Source: Chthonomonadales bacterium (GTDB taxonomy: Bacteria; Armatimonadota; Chthonomonadetes; Chthonomonadales; CAJBBX01). Taken from it: DNA of 64,000 bases. Position numbers and translations under genes: made by a program. The DNA is taken from assembly GCA_020849275.1 (NCBI GenBank), contig JADLGO010000063.1:1-64000 (forward strand), read 5' to 3'. Below the pieces are notes generated by a model that saw only the letters and a list, made by a program, of their open reading frames with translations, searched no databases and was not told where the DNA came from. Shown one piece after another: positions 35,570 to 44,764 of the stretch; the stretch's first letter is position 1; every line of letters begins with the position of its first letter.

Positions 35570-37408
35570 ATGGCCCTGCTGGATCCCCCCGGCGCGATGC
35601 CAGGCGCCGCGCGCGCGCGTGTGCTGGCGGCGCTCCTATGCGCCGGGCTCCTCCTCATTCTAGCGCGCCTGTGGTACCTCCAGGTCGCGCGCGGTCCGGA
35701 GTTGCTCCGCGTCTCCGAGCTCAACCGCAGCCGACTCATCCGCCGCGTGCCTCCGCGTGGCCTCATCGAGGATCGTCGCGGCGGAATCCTCGCCACCAAC
35801 ACGCAGCGCATCGTCCTCTCGGTGGTGCCGAACGAGGCGCGAAAGCACCGCGACGTGCTGCACACCCTTGCCGGTCTCCTGGGCATCTCGTTCGCCGATC
35901 TCGAGGCCGTGCTCCGGGACAACGAGGTCAGCCCATTCGACCCCGTACGAGTGGCAACCGACCTCGACATGTCGACGGCGACGCGCATCGAGGAACTGCG
36001 CGCCGATCTGCCCGGCGTGGTGCTGGGTCCCGAGCCGGTGCGCACCTATCCGGATGGTCCCGTTTGCGGTCACCTCCTCGGCCAGATGGGTCAGGTGTCG
36101 CGCGATGACTTGCGCGAGCGGAGCAGCGTGGGCTACCGGCCGGGCGACTACTGCGGCAAGCTCGGGATCGAGCGCTCCTACGACGCCTTCCTGCGCGGCA
36201 CCGACGGCGGCACGAAGGTGGAGGTCGACGCGCGCGGCCGGGTGCGCCGCCAGCTTGACGATGCCGACCCCGTGCCTGGCGCCACGCTGCGCCTGACCGT
36301 CGATCGGGGCGTGCAGCGCGTGGCCTACGACACGCTCGCCGCGCTCGCCGGCAAGGGCCGGCCCGGCGCCGCCGTCGCGCTCGACCCGGAGACCGGCGCC
36401 GTGCTTGCGCTGGTCAGCGTGCCTTCCTACGACCCGAACGACTTCGTGACCGGCGTCTCGAACCGCGTGTGGGCGAAGCTGCGGGACGACCCTCGCAAGC
36501 CACTGATCAACCGGGCGGTCGCCGCGGCGACCGCCCCGGGCTCCACCTTCAAGGTGATCACCGCATCGGCCGGACTGGACAGCGGTCTCATCACGCCGGC
36601 CGAGACCGTCTACTGCAGCGGCATGATCCGCCTGGGTCGCTGGCCCAAGCGCTGCCACAAGCACTCCGGCCACGGCTCCGTCAGCTTGGTGCGCGCGATC
36701 GCCGCCTCGTGCGACGTCTTCTTCTACCGGCTCGGCCAACGGCTCGGCCCCGACACTCTGGCCGGCTATGCCCGGCGCTTCGGGCTCGGGCAGGAAACGG
36801 GCATCGATCTGCCGGGCGTCGAGCAGGGCGGCATCGTGCCCACGCCGAAGTGGAAGGCGGAGCACGGCATGGGCCCCTGGGTGGGCGGGGAGACGGTGGA
36901 CTACGCCATCGGGCAGGCGATGCTCGCCTGCACGCCGCTGCAGATGGCCAACGTGACCGCCGCGATCGCGAACGGCGGAACGCTCTACCGCCCTCAGGTC
37001 GTCGGCCAGATCACCCGATACGACGTGGGGAAGCGGCCGCAGGTCGTGCGCACGCTCAAGCCGGAGGTAATCGGCAGCCTGGGCCTCCATCCGGCGACCC
37101 TCGCCGTGGTGCGCGAGGGCATGAAGGCGGTAATGCGCCCCGGAGGGACCGCGTCACAGTCCGCCCTCCCGGGAATCGTGATGGCCGGCAAGACCGGCAC
37201 GGCGCAGCGGCGCCGGCGCGGTCACATGGTGAACAATGCCTGGTTCATTGGTTACGCGCCTGTCGAGCACCCGCGCATCGCGGTCTGCGTGTTCGTGGAG
37301 GAGGGCGGCCACGGGGGAGCCGTCGCCGCGCCGATTGCGCGAAAGATGATCGCCCGGTACCTGGGCGTCACGCCGGACGCGCGCGGGGGCTTCGTCAGCA
37401 CCGACTGA
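35570..37408 (+). CDS. mrdA: Penicillin-binding protein 2 (class B transpeptidase)
   Basis: This 612-residue transpeptidase acts in cell elongation with RodA. A single membrane anchor occupies about 18-38 (VLAALLCAGLLLILARLWYL), and the dimerisation domain begins RGLIEDRRGGILATN. The active site is S325-T-F-K in APGSTFKV, with ASCDVFFYRLG and AGKTGTAQ as second and third motifs. LRGTDGGTKVEVDARGR is the usual PBP2 link region. No RodA gene is seen nearby. The ATG has only a weak ribosome site, and with 15 bases after the PBP1A stop it is probably translated by read-through from that gene. Confidence 0.9.
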   Translation: MALLDPPGAMPGAARARVLAALLCAGLLLILARLWYLQVARGPELLRVSELNRSRLIRRVPPRGLIEDRRGGILATNTQRIVLSVVPNEARKHRDVLHTLAGLLGISFADLEAVLRDNEVSPFDPVRVATDLDMSTATRIEELRADLPGVVLGPEPVRTYPDGPVCGHLLGQMGQVSRDDLRERSSVGYRPGDYCGKLGIERSYDAFLRGTDGGTKVEVDARGRVRRQLDDADPVPGATLRLTVDRGVQRVAYDTLAALAGKGRPGAAVALDPETGAVLALVSVPSYDPNDFVTGVSNRVWAKLRDDPRKPLINRAVAAATAPGSTFKVITASAGLDSGLITPAETVYCSGMIRLGRWPKRCHKHSGHGSVSLVRAIAASCDVFFYRLGQRLGPDTLAGYARRFGLGQETGIDLPGVEQGGIVPTPKWKAEHGMGPWVGGETVDYAIGQAMLACTPLQMANVTAAIANGGTLYRPQVVGQITRYDVGKRPQVVRTLKPEVIGSLGLHPATLAVVREGMKAVMRPGGTASQSALPGIVMAGKTGTAQRRRRGHMVNNAWFIGYAPVEHPRIAVCVFVEEGGHGGAVAAPIARKMIARYLGVTPDARGGFVSTD

Positions 37409-37433
37409 GGCGGCCAGAAGGAGAAGGAACCGG

Positions 37434-38396
37434 ATGCACCCGCGCGCGCACGGCGCGCCCGCGCTTTCGCTGGTGGCCTGCTCGGTGGCGCTCGCCGGCC
37501 CGCTGGCGCCCAACGTAACGCCGGCGCGGCCCGGCGCGGCGACGACCGCCGGGCCGGCGGCGCGCGCCGGCGCCGCAACCGCTCTGCTGAGGACGGCCTG
37601 GCAGACGCCGCTTGACGCGACCGTCGCGCGCATCGCCTGCGCCGATCTGCTGGGGGAGGGGAAGGAGCGTCTGGTCACGCTCGCGGCCGCCGGCAACGGC
37701 GGCGGCAGCCTGTCGGTTCTCCGGTGGAGTGGCAAGGCGTTCGTCGTGGAGTGGACCGCCCCCGACGGGTCGGGACCGCTCCTGATGGCGGCCGGCCGCT
37801 TCGCCGGCGGCACGGCGTCGGCGCAGATCGTCACCCCCTCCGGTTGCTGGCACCGGAGCGGCGATGGTTACGCGTTCCTACCCGCGGTGAAGGGGTTGGT
37901 GCCCGTCGGCACGCTGCGCCTGCGCGACGGCTCGGATCGATGCGTCGTGCGCGAGGGGTCCGAGTACGTTGTCTGTTCGATCGACCTGGCGGCGCAGGGC
38001 GGTGAGTGGCTCGTGCGCGAGGCGGCCGGCGCCGAGCCGCCCGCCGCGCTCCTCGGCGTTCTCCACGCCACCCCGGGAGAGCTTGCGGCCGCCGTGCCCG
38101 CCGACTGTGCGGCCTCCGGACTCCTCGGATTCTGGGAGATCGACCCAACTGCCCCGGCTCCGCGCGTCCTCGTCCGACGGCCGGCGCGCGGCGCCGGGAG
38201 CGGCCAGATCGTGCTCGCTCGCGGGGTGTCGCCCCGGGGCTGCTCCGACCTGTGGCGCAGCGCGGAGTTCGCGGGCACCGTGGGCGACCTCGCGTTCGGC
38301 GACCCGCGCGGCGAGGGACGGACGGGCCTCCTCGTCCTGTCGGCGGGCAACGCCGGGGGCACGGGCCGCTTGCTGAGCCGCCTTGCCGTGAACTGA
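37434..38396 (+). CDS. Exported protein of unknown function
   Basis: This 320-residue protein has a hydrophobic N-terminus (ALSLVACSVALAGPLAP) that fits a signal peptide, followed by an Ala/Pro-rich linker. The mature part contains several beta-strand repeats with acidic loops, such as RIACADLLGEGKERLVTL, GDLAFGDPRGEGRTGLLVL and VGTLRLRDGSDRCVV. These resemble FG-GAP/VCBS-type propeller blades, which often bind calcium or ligands, but the match is weak. AAGGAGAAGGAA precedes the ATG. It lies between PBP2 and the first URO-D gene on the same strand. I do not recognise a family with certainty. Confidence 0.55.
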   Translation: MHPRAHGAPALSLVACSVALAGPLAPNVTPARPGAATTAGPAARAGAATALLRTAWQTPLDATVARIACADLLGEGKERLVTLAAAGNGGGSLSVLRWSGKAFVVEWTAPDGSGPLLMAAGRFAGGTASAQIVTPSGCWHRSGDGYAFLPAVKGLVPVGTLRLRDGSDRCVVREGSEYVVCSIDLAAQGGEWLVREAAGAEPPAALLGVLHATPGELAAAVPADCAASGLLGFWEIDPTAPAPRVLVRRPARGAGSGQIVLARGVSPRGCSDLWRSAEFAGTVGDLAFGDPRGEGRTGLLVLSAGNAGGTGRLLSRLAVN

Positions 38397-38457
38397 TCGC
38401 CGAGCATCTGACCCCGCGGACCGCGCCGCACGGCGCCGCCGCGCACTGGAGGCACGA

Positions 38458-39543
38458 GTGACCACGACAGGCCGCGATCGGCTGACCAGCCACGAGCGGT
38501 TCGCCCGAATGTACGCCCACCGCGACGCGGACCGCATCCCGATCATCGACGGGCCCTGGGGCGCCACCATCGAGCGCTGGCATCGCGAGGGAATGCCCGA
38601 GGACGCCGACTTCGTCGACTACTTCGGCCTCGACCGCGTGGCCGGGATCGGGGTCGACATCAGCCCCCGGTATCCGTCGCGGGTGATCGAGGAGACGGAC
38701 GAGTACCTGACGCACATCTCGTCCTACGGCGTCACGATGCGCAACTGGAAGCACGCGGGCGGCGTGCCGGAGTTCCTCGACTTCACCATCGTCGATCCGA
38801 AGAGCTGGGAGGATGCGAAGGCACGCATGACGCCGACCTCCGATCGGATCCCGTGGGACCACCTGAAGGCCAACTACCGGCGCTGGCGCGACGAGGGCTA
38901 CTGGATCGAGGCGCACCTATGGTTCGGCTTCGACATCACACACTCGTGGACGGTCGGCACCGAGCGCGTCCTGATGGCGCTCGTGGAGCAGCCAGAGTGG
39001 ATGGCCGACATGTTCAGCCACTTCCTCGAGGTGAACCTGGCGCTGCTTGATCAGGTGTGGGACGCCGGCTACACGTTCGACGCCGTTACCTGGCCCGACG
39101 ACATGGGCTACAAGCACAACCAGTTCTTCTCACTGCGCACCTACCGAGCGCTTATCAAGCCCGTGCACCGCCGCGCCGTCGACTGGGCGCACGCTCACGG
39201 CGTGAAGGCGCACCTGCACTCGTGCGGCGACGTGCGGCCGTTCGTGCCCGAGTTGGTGGAGGTCGGCATCGACGCGCTGAACCCGCTGGAGGTGAAGGCC
39301 GGCATGGACCCGGTCGCGCTCAAACGTCAGTACGGCGACCGCCTCGTGCTCCACGGCGGCATCAACGCAGTGCTGTGGGACGACCTGGACGCAATCGAGG
39401 AGGAGATGAGGCGCGTTGTCCCCTTGCTGAAGGAGAGCGGCGGCTTCATCTTCTCGTCGGACCACTCCGTGCCCTCCAGCGTGAGCCTCGAGGGGTTCCG
39501 GCACATCGTCGGGCTCGCGAAGCAGCTCGGAAGCTACGCGTAA
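38458..39543 (+). CDS. URO-D superfamily protein (uroporphyrinogen decarboxylase-like), paralogue 1
   Basis: This 361-residue TIM-barrel protein belongs to the superfamily of uroporphyrinogen decarboxylase and corrinoid methyltransferases (MtaA, CmuA). TSHERFARMYAHRDADRIPI at the N-terminus is the usual start of the environmental branch. H254 and C256 in LHSCGDVRPF are the first zinc ligands of MtaA-type enzymes. Where MtaA has its last Cys, this protein reads IFSSDHSVPSSVS, without cysteine. True porphyrin-decarboxylase residues are not evident, so haem synthesis is unlikely. The GTG start has GGAGG upstream. A second copy follows at 39568. Confidence 0.85.
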   Translation: MTTTGRDRLTSHERFARMYAHRDADRIPIIDGPWGATIERWHREGMPEDADFVDYFGLDRVAGIGVDISPRYPSRVIEETDEYLTHISSYGVTMRNWKHAGGVPEFLDFTIVDPKSWEDAKARMTPTSDRIPWDHLKANYRRWRDEGYWIEAHLWFGFDITHSWTVGTERVLMALVEQPEWMADMFSHFLEVNLALLDQVWDAGYTFDAVTWPDDMGYKHNQFFSLRTYRALIKPVHRRAVDWAHAHGVKAHLHSCGDVRPFVPELVEVGIDALNPLEVKAGMDPVALKRQYGDRLVLHGGINAVLWDDLDAIEEEMRRVVPLLKESGGFIFSSDHSVPSSVSLEGFRHIVGLAKQLGSYA

Positions 39544-39567
39544 GCAGCGAGAGGGGTGGGCGAGGGT

Positions 39568-40554
39568 ATGACCGGCAGCGAGATGGTTCGGCGCGCCGTA
39601 CGGTTCCAGGGACCCGAGCGTATCCCGCGTGACCTCCCCCCACCCTGGGGAAGCGACTTCCTGTGGGTGGGCCCGAGCGCGCAGCCAGGCTGGACGCCCG
39701 CGCGCGAGGGCGAGGACGAATGGGGCTGCGGCTGGCAGAAGGACCCCGAGGGCCGCACGATGGGCCAGGTTAAGCACCATCCGCTGGCCGACTACGCGGC
39801 AATGGGCTCGCACCGTTTCCCGGACTACGACGTGGCCTCGCGGTACGACGCCGCCCGGACGGCCATCGCGAGCAACGCTGACCGGCGCTTCGTGCTGGCG
39901 CACGTGCCGCTGAGCCTGATCCACCGGCTTGAGTACCTGCGGGGCCACGTGGAGGCCTGGACCGACCCGTTCGAGCACCCGGACGAGTTGGAACACCTTC
40001 TCGACCGGCTTGCCGGCATCGCCATCACCGCCGTGGAGCACTTCGCGCAAGCGGGCGCGGAGGGCATCATCTCGGCTGACGACTGGGGCCTTCAGGACCG
40101 CCCGATGATCTCGCCCCCCCTCTTCCGCCGCTTCTTCAAGCCGCGCTACGCGCGCGTCTACGCCCGCGCGCGCGAACTCGGGCTGCTCTGCTTCCTGCAC
40201 AGCTGCGGCCACATCTCCAACCTCCTGGACGACATGATCGAGGCCGGCGTGCAGGTGATCCAGATGGATCAGCAGGAGAACATGGGCGTGGAGAATCTCG
40301 CCGCTCGCTTCGGCGGCCGCCTCTGCTTCTGGTGCCCGGTTGACATCCAGCAGACGATGGTGCGCGGAACCGTCGAGCAGGTGCGCGCCTATGCCCGTCG
40401 CCTGATCGACACGCTGGGCCGCTTCAACGGCGGCTTCATGGCGCAGTGGTATGCTTCGCCCGACGCCGTTCAGCACTCGCGCGAGAAGATCGCCGGCATG
40501 TGCGACGAGTTCGTGCGCTACGGCGATTGCGCGAGCCGCGCGCCGGCGCCCTGA
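39568..40554 (+). CDS. URO-D superfamily protein, paralogue 2
   Basis: This 328-residue protein resembles the preceding gene product but is shorter at the N-terminus. It starts GSEMVRRAVRFQGPERIPRDLP. H211 and C213 in FLHSCGHISNLL correspond to the first two zinc ligands of MtaA-like enzymes. The C-terminal stretch GGFMAQWYASPDAVQHS lacks the last cysteine. The ATG at 39568 is chosen over an in-frame GTG at 39556 because the G-rich stretch is better spaced. It ends 94 bases before the convergent minus-strand operon, with no obvious terminator. The function is unknown; a methyl-group or corrinoid role is possible, but no corrinoid protein is nearby. Confidence 0.83.
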   Translation: MTGSEMVRRAVRFQGPERIPRDLPPPWGSDFLWVGPSAQPGWTPAREGEDEWGCGWQKDPEGRTMGQVKHHPLADYAAMGSHRFPDYDVASRYDAARTAIASNADRRFVLAHVPLSLIHRLEYLRGHVEAWTDPFEHPDELEHLLDRLAGIAITAVEHFAQAGAEGIISADDWGLQDRPMISPPLFRRFFKPRYARVYARARELGLLCFLHSCGHISNLLDDMIEAGVQVIQMDQQENMGVENLAARFGGRLCFWCPVDIQQTMVRGTVEQVRAYARRLIDTLGRFNGGFMAQWYASPDAVQHSREKIAGMCDEFVRYGDCASRAPAP

Positions 40555-40648
40555 TAGCGCGGGGTCACGCGGCCGCCGGAGAGAGTGAGCCCGCGCCGCG
40601 CGCTCTCGATGACCTGTGCCCCGTCTCCCGCGCACCCGGGCAGCCCCG

Positions 40649-42793
40649 TCACCAGCCGAAAGTGCCTGACCCGTCGTAGCTCTCCGGCGATGCCCAGTCA
40701 GGCCGAAACCGTAGCAGCGTTGGCGCTGACCCGTCATGGACGCTCACCTCCACGTTCAGCCGGATCTGACGGCACGGCTCACCCGCCATACGGTCGAGCA
40801 ATCCGCTCGCTATACCGACCGCCAGCGAGCATCGGCTGGCGCCATGCCGCGTCGCGACCTCGACTGCCCGGGCCGCCCCGGCGGGCGCCACCTGCGCGGC
40901 GCCCGCAGCGCGGGCCGGCCAGGCCACCACGCGCAGGCAGTCGCAGCCCTCGCCGCCGCCCGGGCACATCGAACGCCAGGGTTCCACGCCCGCGTGCAGC
41001 AGAAGGGTGGCGCAGGTGTCGTCTCCCTGGCCGGTCGGCGCGGTCTCCGCGGTGCGCAGCGCAATCCACAGGCGCTCCGGGTCGCGCCCGACTCCGAGCC
41101 GGGACCAGGGCCTGGGCGGCTCACCCCGCTTCGCGTCGAGCGGGTCCACCGAGCCGCGCGCCGTGAACACGTACGGGGTGTCGACCGCTCCGTCGAGCAC
41201 CGCCTGCGCGCGAAGCCGATCGGCCACCCAGGGCACCGGCGACACCGTCTCGAGCGTGGTTAGCTCGCCGCCCTCCGCGCAGACGAGCGTCGACCGGCCG
41301 GCGCGGCATGGCGCGTAGCTCCACGCAAGCGCGATAGCGGGCGCCTCGCCCGGCGTGAGCGGGCGCGTCGCCCGCAGTCGCACATCCGCCGTGAAGGCCG
41401 TGCACGCCGTGAGCGTGCGCGCGATGCGCGAGGGCTCGGACCGCACTGCCGCGTCGGCGGCGAGGACGGCAGCGACGGCGGAGACGCGATGGCCGGGGTT
41501 CGCCCAGCGAAGGCACGCCGACCGCCCCGAGCCTGGAGCGTATGCGACGGAGAGATGCGGCGGTGGCTGGGGCGCGAAGCCGCCTTCAGGGCGAAGCCGC
41601 ACGAGGGCCGCGCCGCCCGGGGGAAGCGGAAGGACGAGCTCGCGCCCCGACGCGCTGGAAGCGCTCAACGGCTCAGCCCCCGGCGCCAGCCGAAGCCGCG
41701 CCTGGCCGCAGGGGCGACGCGCCCGCGGATCACCCACGTCGACCACCATCAACGCGGGCGGCCGCCATCCCGCGACCAGAACGGAGACCAACAGGCCCTC
41801 GTCCGCCCGCTCGACGAGCCGCCCCGGGGCCGCCAGAACCGGGCCCGGCGTGTCCGTCAGCCACGACGGGGCGAAGACCTGGGCCACGGCGCGCCCGCGC
41901 AGGTGACGCCGCCACGGACGCGACCGCGCAAGCCAGCGCGCCGCGCACGCCCTGTCGAGCAGGGGGAGCGCGTCGCATGCCGGCCCGCTGTCCGGGGCGG
42001 GCGGCCCCAGGGAGGGAGCGAACCAGACGCCCTGCGCACCGAGCGCCAGTGCGGCATGCAGGGCCAGGCCAAGCTCACATGGCGTTTCCTTGCCGCCGAG
42101 CTCGATGACGGGCCAGAGGACCATATCGAAGCGCGCGGCGACTTGCGCGTGCCGGTGCATGCGCGCAAGGTAGGCGCCCACGCGGTTCGTCCAGGGGACC
42201 ACCGGATCGCCGAGCGCCAGGCGCGGCGAGAGCACCGGGTTGCCGTGGCGCGCGAGGCTGGCGGGGCCGGCCTCGTCCTGCCAGACACAGGGCAGCAGGC
42301 GGGGTGCGGCGGCCCGCAGCGCGCGCGTCGCTTCGGCCGCCGACTCGTCGAGACCCCGAGCGTGGTCGGCCAGGAGGAAACCGGCGAGCGCCGAGCCGGC
42401 GCCTCGCGGCCCGGTGAGCGCCGCCAGGCTGGCCGGCAGGCCGCCGAACGCGCCGAGGGGTCGACCGGCGCCATCGTATGGCCGCGCGGCGCGTGCGTCG
42501 AGCACCACGTCGAGCTTCAGGTGCTCCGCGCAACGCAGCCACTCGCGTGCCAGGCCGAGCCCGCTCTCCACCGGCGAGGGCCACGTGCCGGACACGGCGA
42601 CCAGGTCGAGCTCGCCTTCTCGCGCGCGGCCGAGCCGAGCGGCGGGGTCGTCTACAGGCACGAGCGCGCCCACGCGGATCAGGCCGTCCAGGTGCCGCCA
42701 TCCCTGGCGCGGACTGATCCAGACCGGCGCCTGTGCTCGAACAGCGCCTCCCACGGCGCGGTCCAGGCCGCCGTCTGGCGTTGACGCAGGCAC
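40649..42793 (-). CDS. Large glycoside-hydrolase-like protein of uncertain family
   Basis: This 714-residue protein has no clear signal peptide. The first half (about 20-330) has TIM-barrel character with repeated strand-helix units (LDLVAVSGTWPSPV, LDVVLDARAARPYD, FDMVLWPVIELGG), as in putative glycosyl hydrolases. The last 200 residues contain VDTPYVFTARGSVDP, LWIALRTAETAP and RLNVEVSVHDGS, which recall carbohydrate-binding module 9-like domains. Two acidic residues near FDMVLWPVIELGGKE could be catalytic, but I cannot assign them. It is the last gene of the operon. The start is GTG 42793. A new or divergent family is possible. Confidence 0.55.
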   Translation of the reverse strand: MPASTPDGGLDRAVGGAVRAQAPVWISPRQGWRHLDGLIRVGALVPVDDPAARLGRAREGELDLVAVSGTWPSPVESGLGLAREWLRCAEHLKLDVVLDARAARPYDGAGRPLGAFGGLPASLAALTGPRGAGSALAGFLLADHARGLDESAAEATRALRAAAPRLLPCVWQDEAGPASLARHGNPVLSPRLALGDPVVPWTNRVGAYLARMHRHAQVAARFDMVLWPVIELGGKETPCELGLALHAALALGAQGVWFAPSLGPPAPDSGPACDALPLLDRACAARWLARSRPWRRHLRGRAVAQVFAPSWLTDTPGPVLAAPGRLVERADEGLLVSVLVAGWRPPALMVVDVGDPRARRPCGQARLRLAPGAEPLSASSASGRELVLPLPPGGAALVRLRPEGGFAPQPPPHLSVAYAPGSGRSACLRWANPGHRVSAVAAVLAADAAVRSEPSRIARTLTACTAFTADVRLRATRPLTPGEAPAIALAWSYAPCRAGRSTLVCAEGGELTTLETVSPVPWVADRLRAQAVLDGAVDTPYVFTARGSVDPLDAKRGEPPRPWSRLGVGRDPERLWIALRTAETAPTGQGDDTCATLLLHAGVEPWRSMCPGGGEGCDCLRVVAWPARAAGAAQVAPAGAARAVEVATRHGASRCSLAVGIASGLLDRMAGEPCRQIRLNVEVSVHDGSAPTLLRFRPDWASPESYDGSGTFGW

Positions 42794-42837
42794 GTCCGTG
42801 ATGCCCTCCCTCCCGGCGCCACCGCGCGGCGGCCGAG

Positions 42838-44760
42838 CTACGGGCCGGCCGCTCCCTCACCATCGTCCGCGCGCGCGGCCGGCCACGCCGAGCGCAGCCG
42901 ATGGACGCGAAGCGACACCACGCGCGCATCGGCCCCGTGGCAGGTGAGCCCCACCTGTCGGTCGCTCTGTGGCGGCAGGAAGCATCCCGTGAGCGAGACC
43001 CTACCGTCGCCGCCGAACACCTCGATCGACGTGCGGTCGACGAGCATGCGCAACCGCAAGCGGCCCTTCTCCAGCGGCAGCGGCGCGGTCCGGCCGAGCG
43101 CCTGCAACGTCTCGTCGGCGGCGACCCAGCGCACACGCTGGCCGCGCACATCGAACCCAACCTCGGCCGCGCCGCGAGGCTCGATCACCGCCTCCACGTC
43201 GAAGAGCTCGCCTTCCGTACCGGCCAGCAGATCCTCGCCCGGTCGCAGCGTCCTGTTGGACCACTCGCGCGTGCCGGCGCGCAGTGATCGGATCTCCCGG
43301 ACCGGCATGCGGAAGAGACGCAGCCCCTCGGGGCACGCGCGCAGGGTCAGCTCGCAAGGGAAGCTCATCTGCTGGTTAAACGGCATCTGGGGGTAGCTGC
43401 CTCCGTTCATCCAGGCGATCTGGATGCGCCGAGGGTCGGAGGCCGGCAGGCCACTGTAGGTCTGTACGGCGTAGAAGTTCGGGCCGTAGTCGGAGACGAG
43501 CGGGCCCTCGTCCGGCACGAAGCGGTGCCCATCGAACCGCCCCACCAGGTAGTGCCCGTTGGCCGCGGTCAGCACCCAACGCAGCTCGGCCGTTCGGCCC
43601 GTCACGCGAATCGGAAAGAAGTCCGGGCACTCGCCGGACCCGGGCACCCGGACCTCGTGCAGAAGGCTCCACCGCTTCAGATCGGGCGAGGTCAGCAGGG
43701 CGAAGCGGTCCTCGGCCAGGTAGAGCGCCATGACCCAGCGGTGCGTCTGCTCGTGCCACACCACCTTCGGATCGCGGTTCTCGGCCGCGATGTGCGGCAC
43801 GACCGGGTTGCCGGCGTACCTGGTGAACGTGCGCCCCCGATCGGTGCTGTAGGCGATGCACTGAGTGAACGGCTTGCCCTGCGATTCCGGCGAGGTGCCC
43901 CCGGCCGCGGTATAGATCGCGATGATCGGCCTCTCGGCGCCCACGGCGAAGCCGGCTGTGTCGCCACGGTCCACCACGGCCGAGCCCGAGAAAACGGTCC
44001 CGAGGGCATCGGGCTCGAGCGCGTTGGCAAGCTGCGTCCAGTGCACCAGGTCGCGGCTCACGGCATGGCCCCAGGTCATGTTGCCCCAACCGATGGCGAG
44101 CGGGTTGTGCTGGAAGAAGAGATGGTACTCGCCGCGGTAGTACACGAGTCCGTTGGGGTCGTTGAGCCAGTTGCACCTGGCCGTGAAGTGAATCTGCGGC
44201 CGATAGGTCTCGTCGTATAGTCGGTCCACGCGCACCACCTCCGCTCGGCGCCGATCTCCCATCACGATCTGATCTACGTTGATGTGTCCCCATCCCTCGC
44301 TCGCATCGTCCACGATCACGATGCGGGCCTCGCGGCCGGCCAGGTCGCCAACCTCCCATGTAAGCCAGTCCAGCCGCTCGTCGTTGCGTCCCGTGGCGGT
44401 CCGCGCCACGGCGCCGCCCACCAGCAGGCTCACGCACGTCCGCCCGGGGTGCGCGCCGCCACCGACGAGGAAGCTCAGGTAGCGGCCGCGCAGCACGAAC
44501 GGCGGTGATGTCAGCGTGCCCCGGGCGCCGTCGCCGCCGCGATATGAGTTCACAAGGCCGCGTCCAAGGTAGCCCGCGACCGGCATCTGGTTCGGGAGCG
44601 CGCCGGGCGCGGGCGCGGCGCCGAAAGCCTGGCCGGTGGCGGTCCATCCGGCGTAGTCGCTTCCCTCGAAGTCGGATATCACGGTCTCCGTGGCCGGTTG
44701 GCCCGCGCCGGCAGCGAGCAGGCCGAGCGCCGCGGCGGCGAGGGCGCGTAGTCGGTTCAT
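42838..44760 (-). CDS. GH32 fructan/sucrose hydrolase with N-terminal carbohydrate-binding region
   Basis: This 640-residue exported enzyme has a signal peptide at 1-20. Residues about 25-175 form a beta-sandwich-like region (VISDFEGSDYAGWTATGQAF, ISF-type strands), probably carbohydrate-binding. The GH32 five-bladed propeller follows: D201 in CNWLNDPNGLVYY is the nucleophile, D330 in ENRDPKVVW the stabiliser, and E377 in GECPDFFP the acid/base. The C-terminal beta-sandwich of GH32 (VDRTSIEVFGGDGR) is present. The enzyme should cleave beta-fructosidic bonds of levan, inulin or sucrose. GGGGGAG precedes the ATG, four bases after the sulfatase stop. No fructose transporter is adjacent. Confidence 0.93.
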   Translation of the reverse strand: MNRLRALAAAALGLLAAGAGQPATETVISDFEGSDYAGWTATGQAFGAAPAPGALPNQMPVAGYLGRGLVNSYRGGDGARGTLTSPPFVLRGRYLSFLVGGGAHPGRTCVSLLVGGAVARTATGRNDERLDWLTWEVGDLAGREARIVIVDDASEGWGHINVDQIVMGDRRRAEVVRVDRLYDETYRPQIHFTARCNWLNDPNGLVYYRGEYHLFFQHNPLAIGWGNMTWGHAVSRDLVHWTQLANALEPDALGTVFSGSAVVDRGDTAGFAVGAERPIIAIYTAAGGTSPESQGKPFTQCIAYSTDRGRTFTRYAGNPVVPHIAAENRDPKVVWHEQTHRWVMALYLAEDRFALLTSPDLKRWSLLHEVRVPGSGECPDFFPIRVTGRTAELRWVLTAANGHYLVGRFDGHRFVPDEGPLVSDYGPNFYAVQTYSGLPASDPRRIQIAWMNGGSYPQMPFNQQMSFPCELTLRACPEGLRLFRMPVREIRSLRAGTREWSNRTLRPGEDLLAGTEGELFDVEAVIEPRGAAEVGFDVRGQRVRWVAADETLQALGRTAPLPLEKGRLRLRMLVDRTSIEVFGGDGRVSLTGCFLPPQSDRQVGLTCHGADARVVSLRVHRLRSAWPAARADDGEGAAGP

Positions 44761-44764
44761 GGCA

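Noticed and set aside
38458-39543. Haem-biosynthesis HemE
   Set aside because: Five divergent paralogues are clustered with sulfatases, they carry MtaA-like HxCG segments, and no other haem gene is present.
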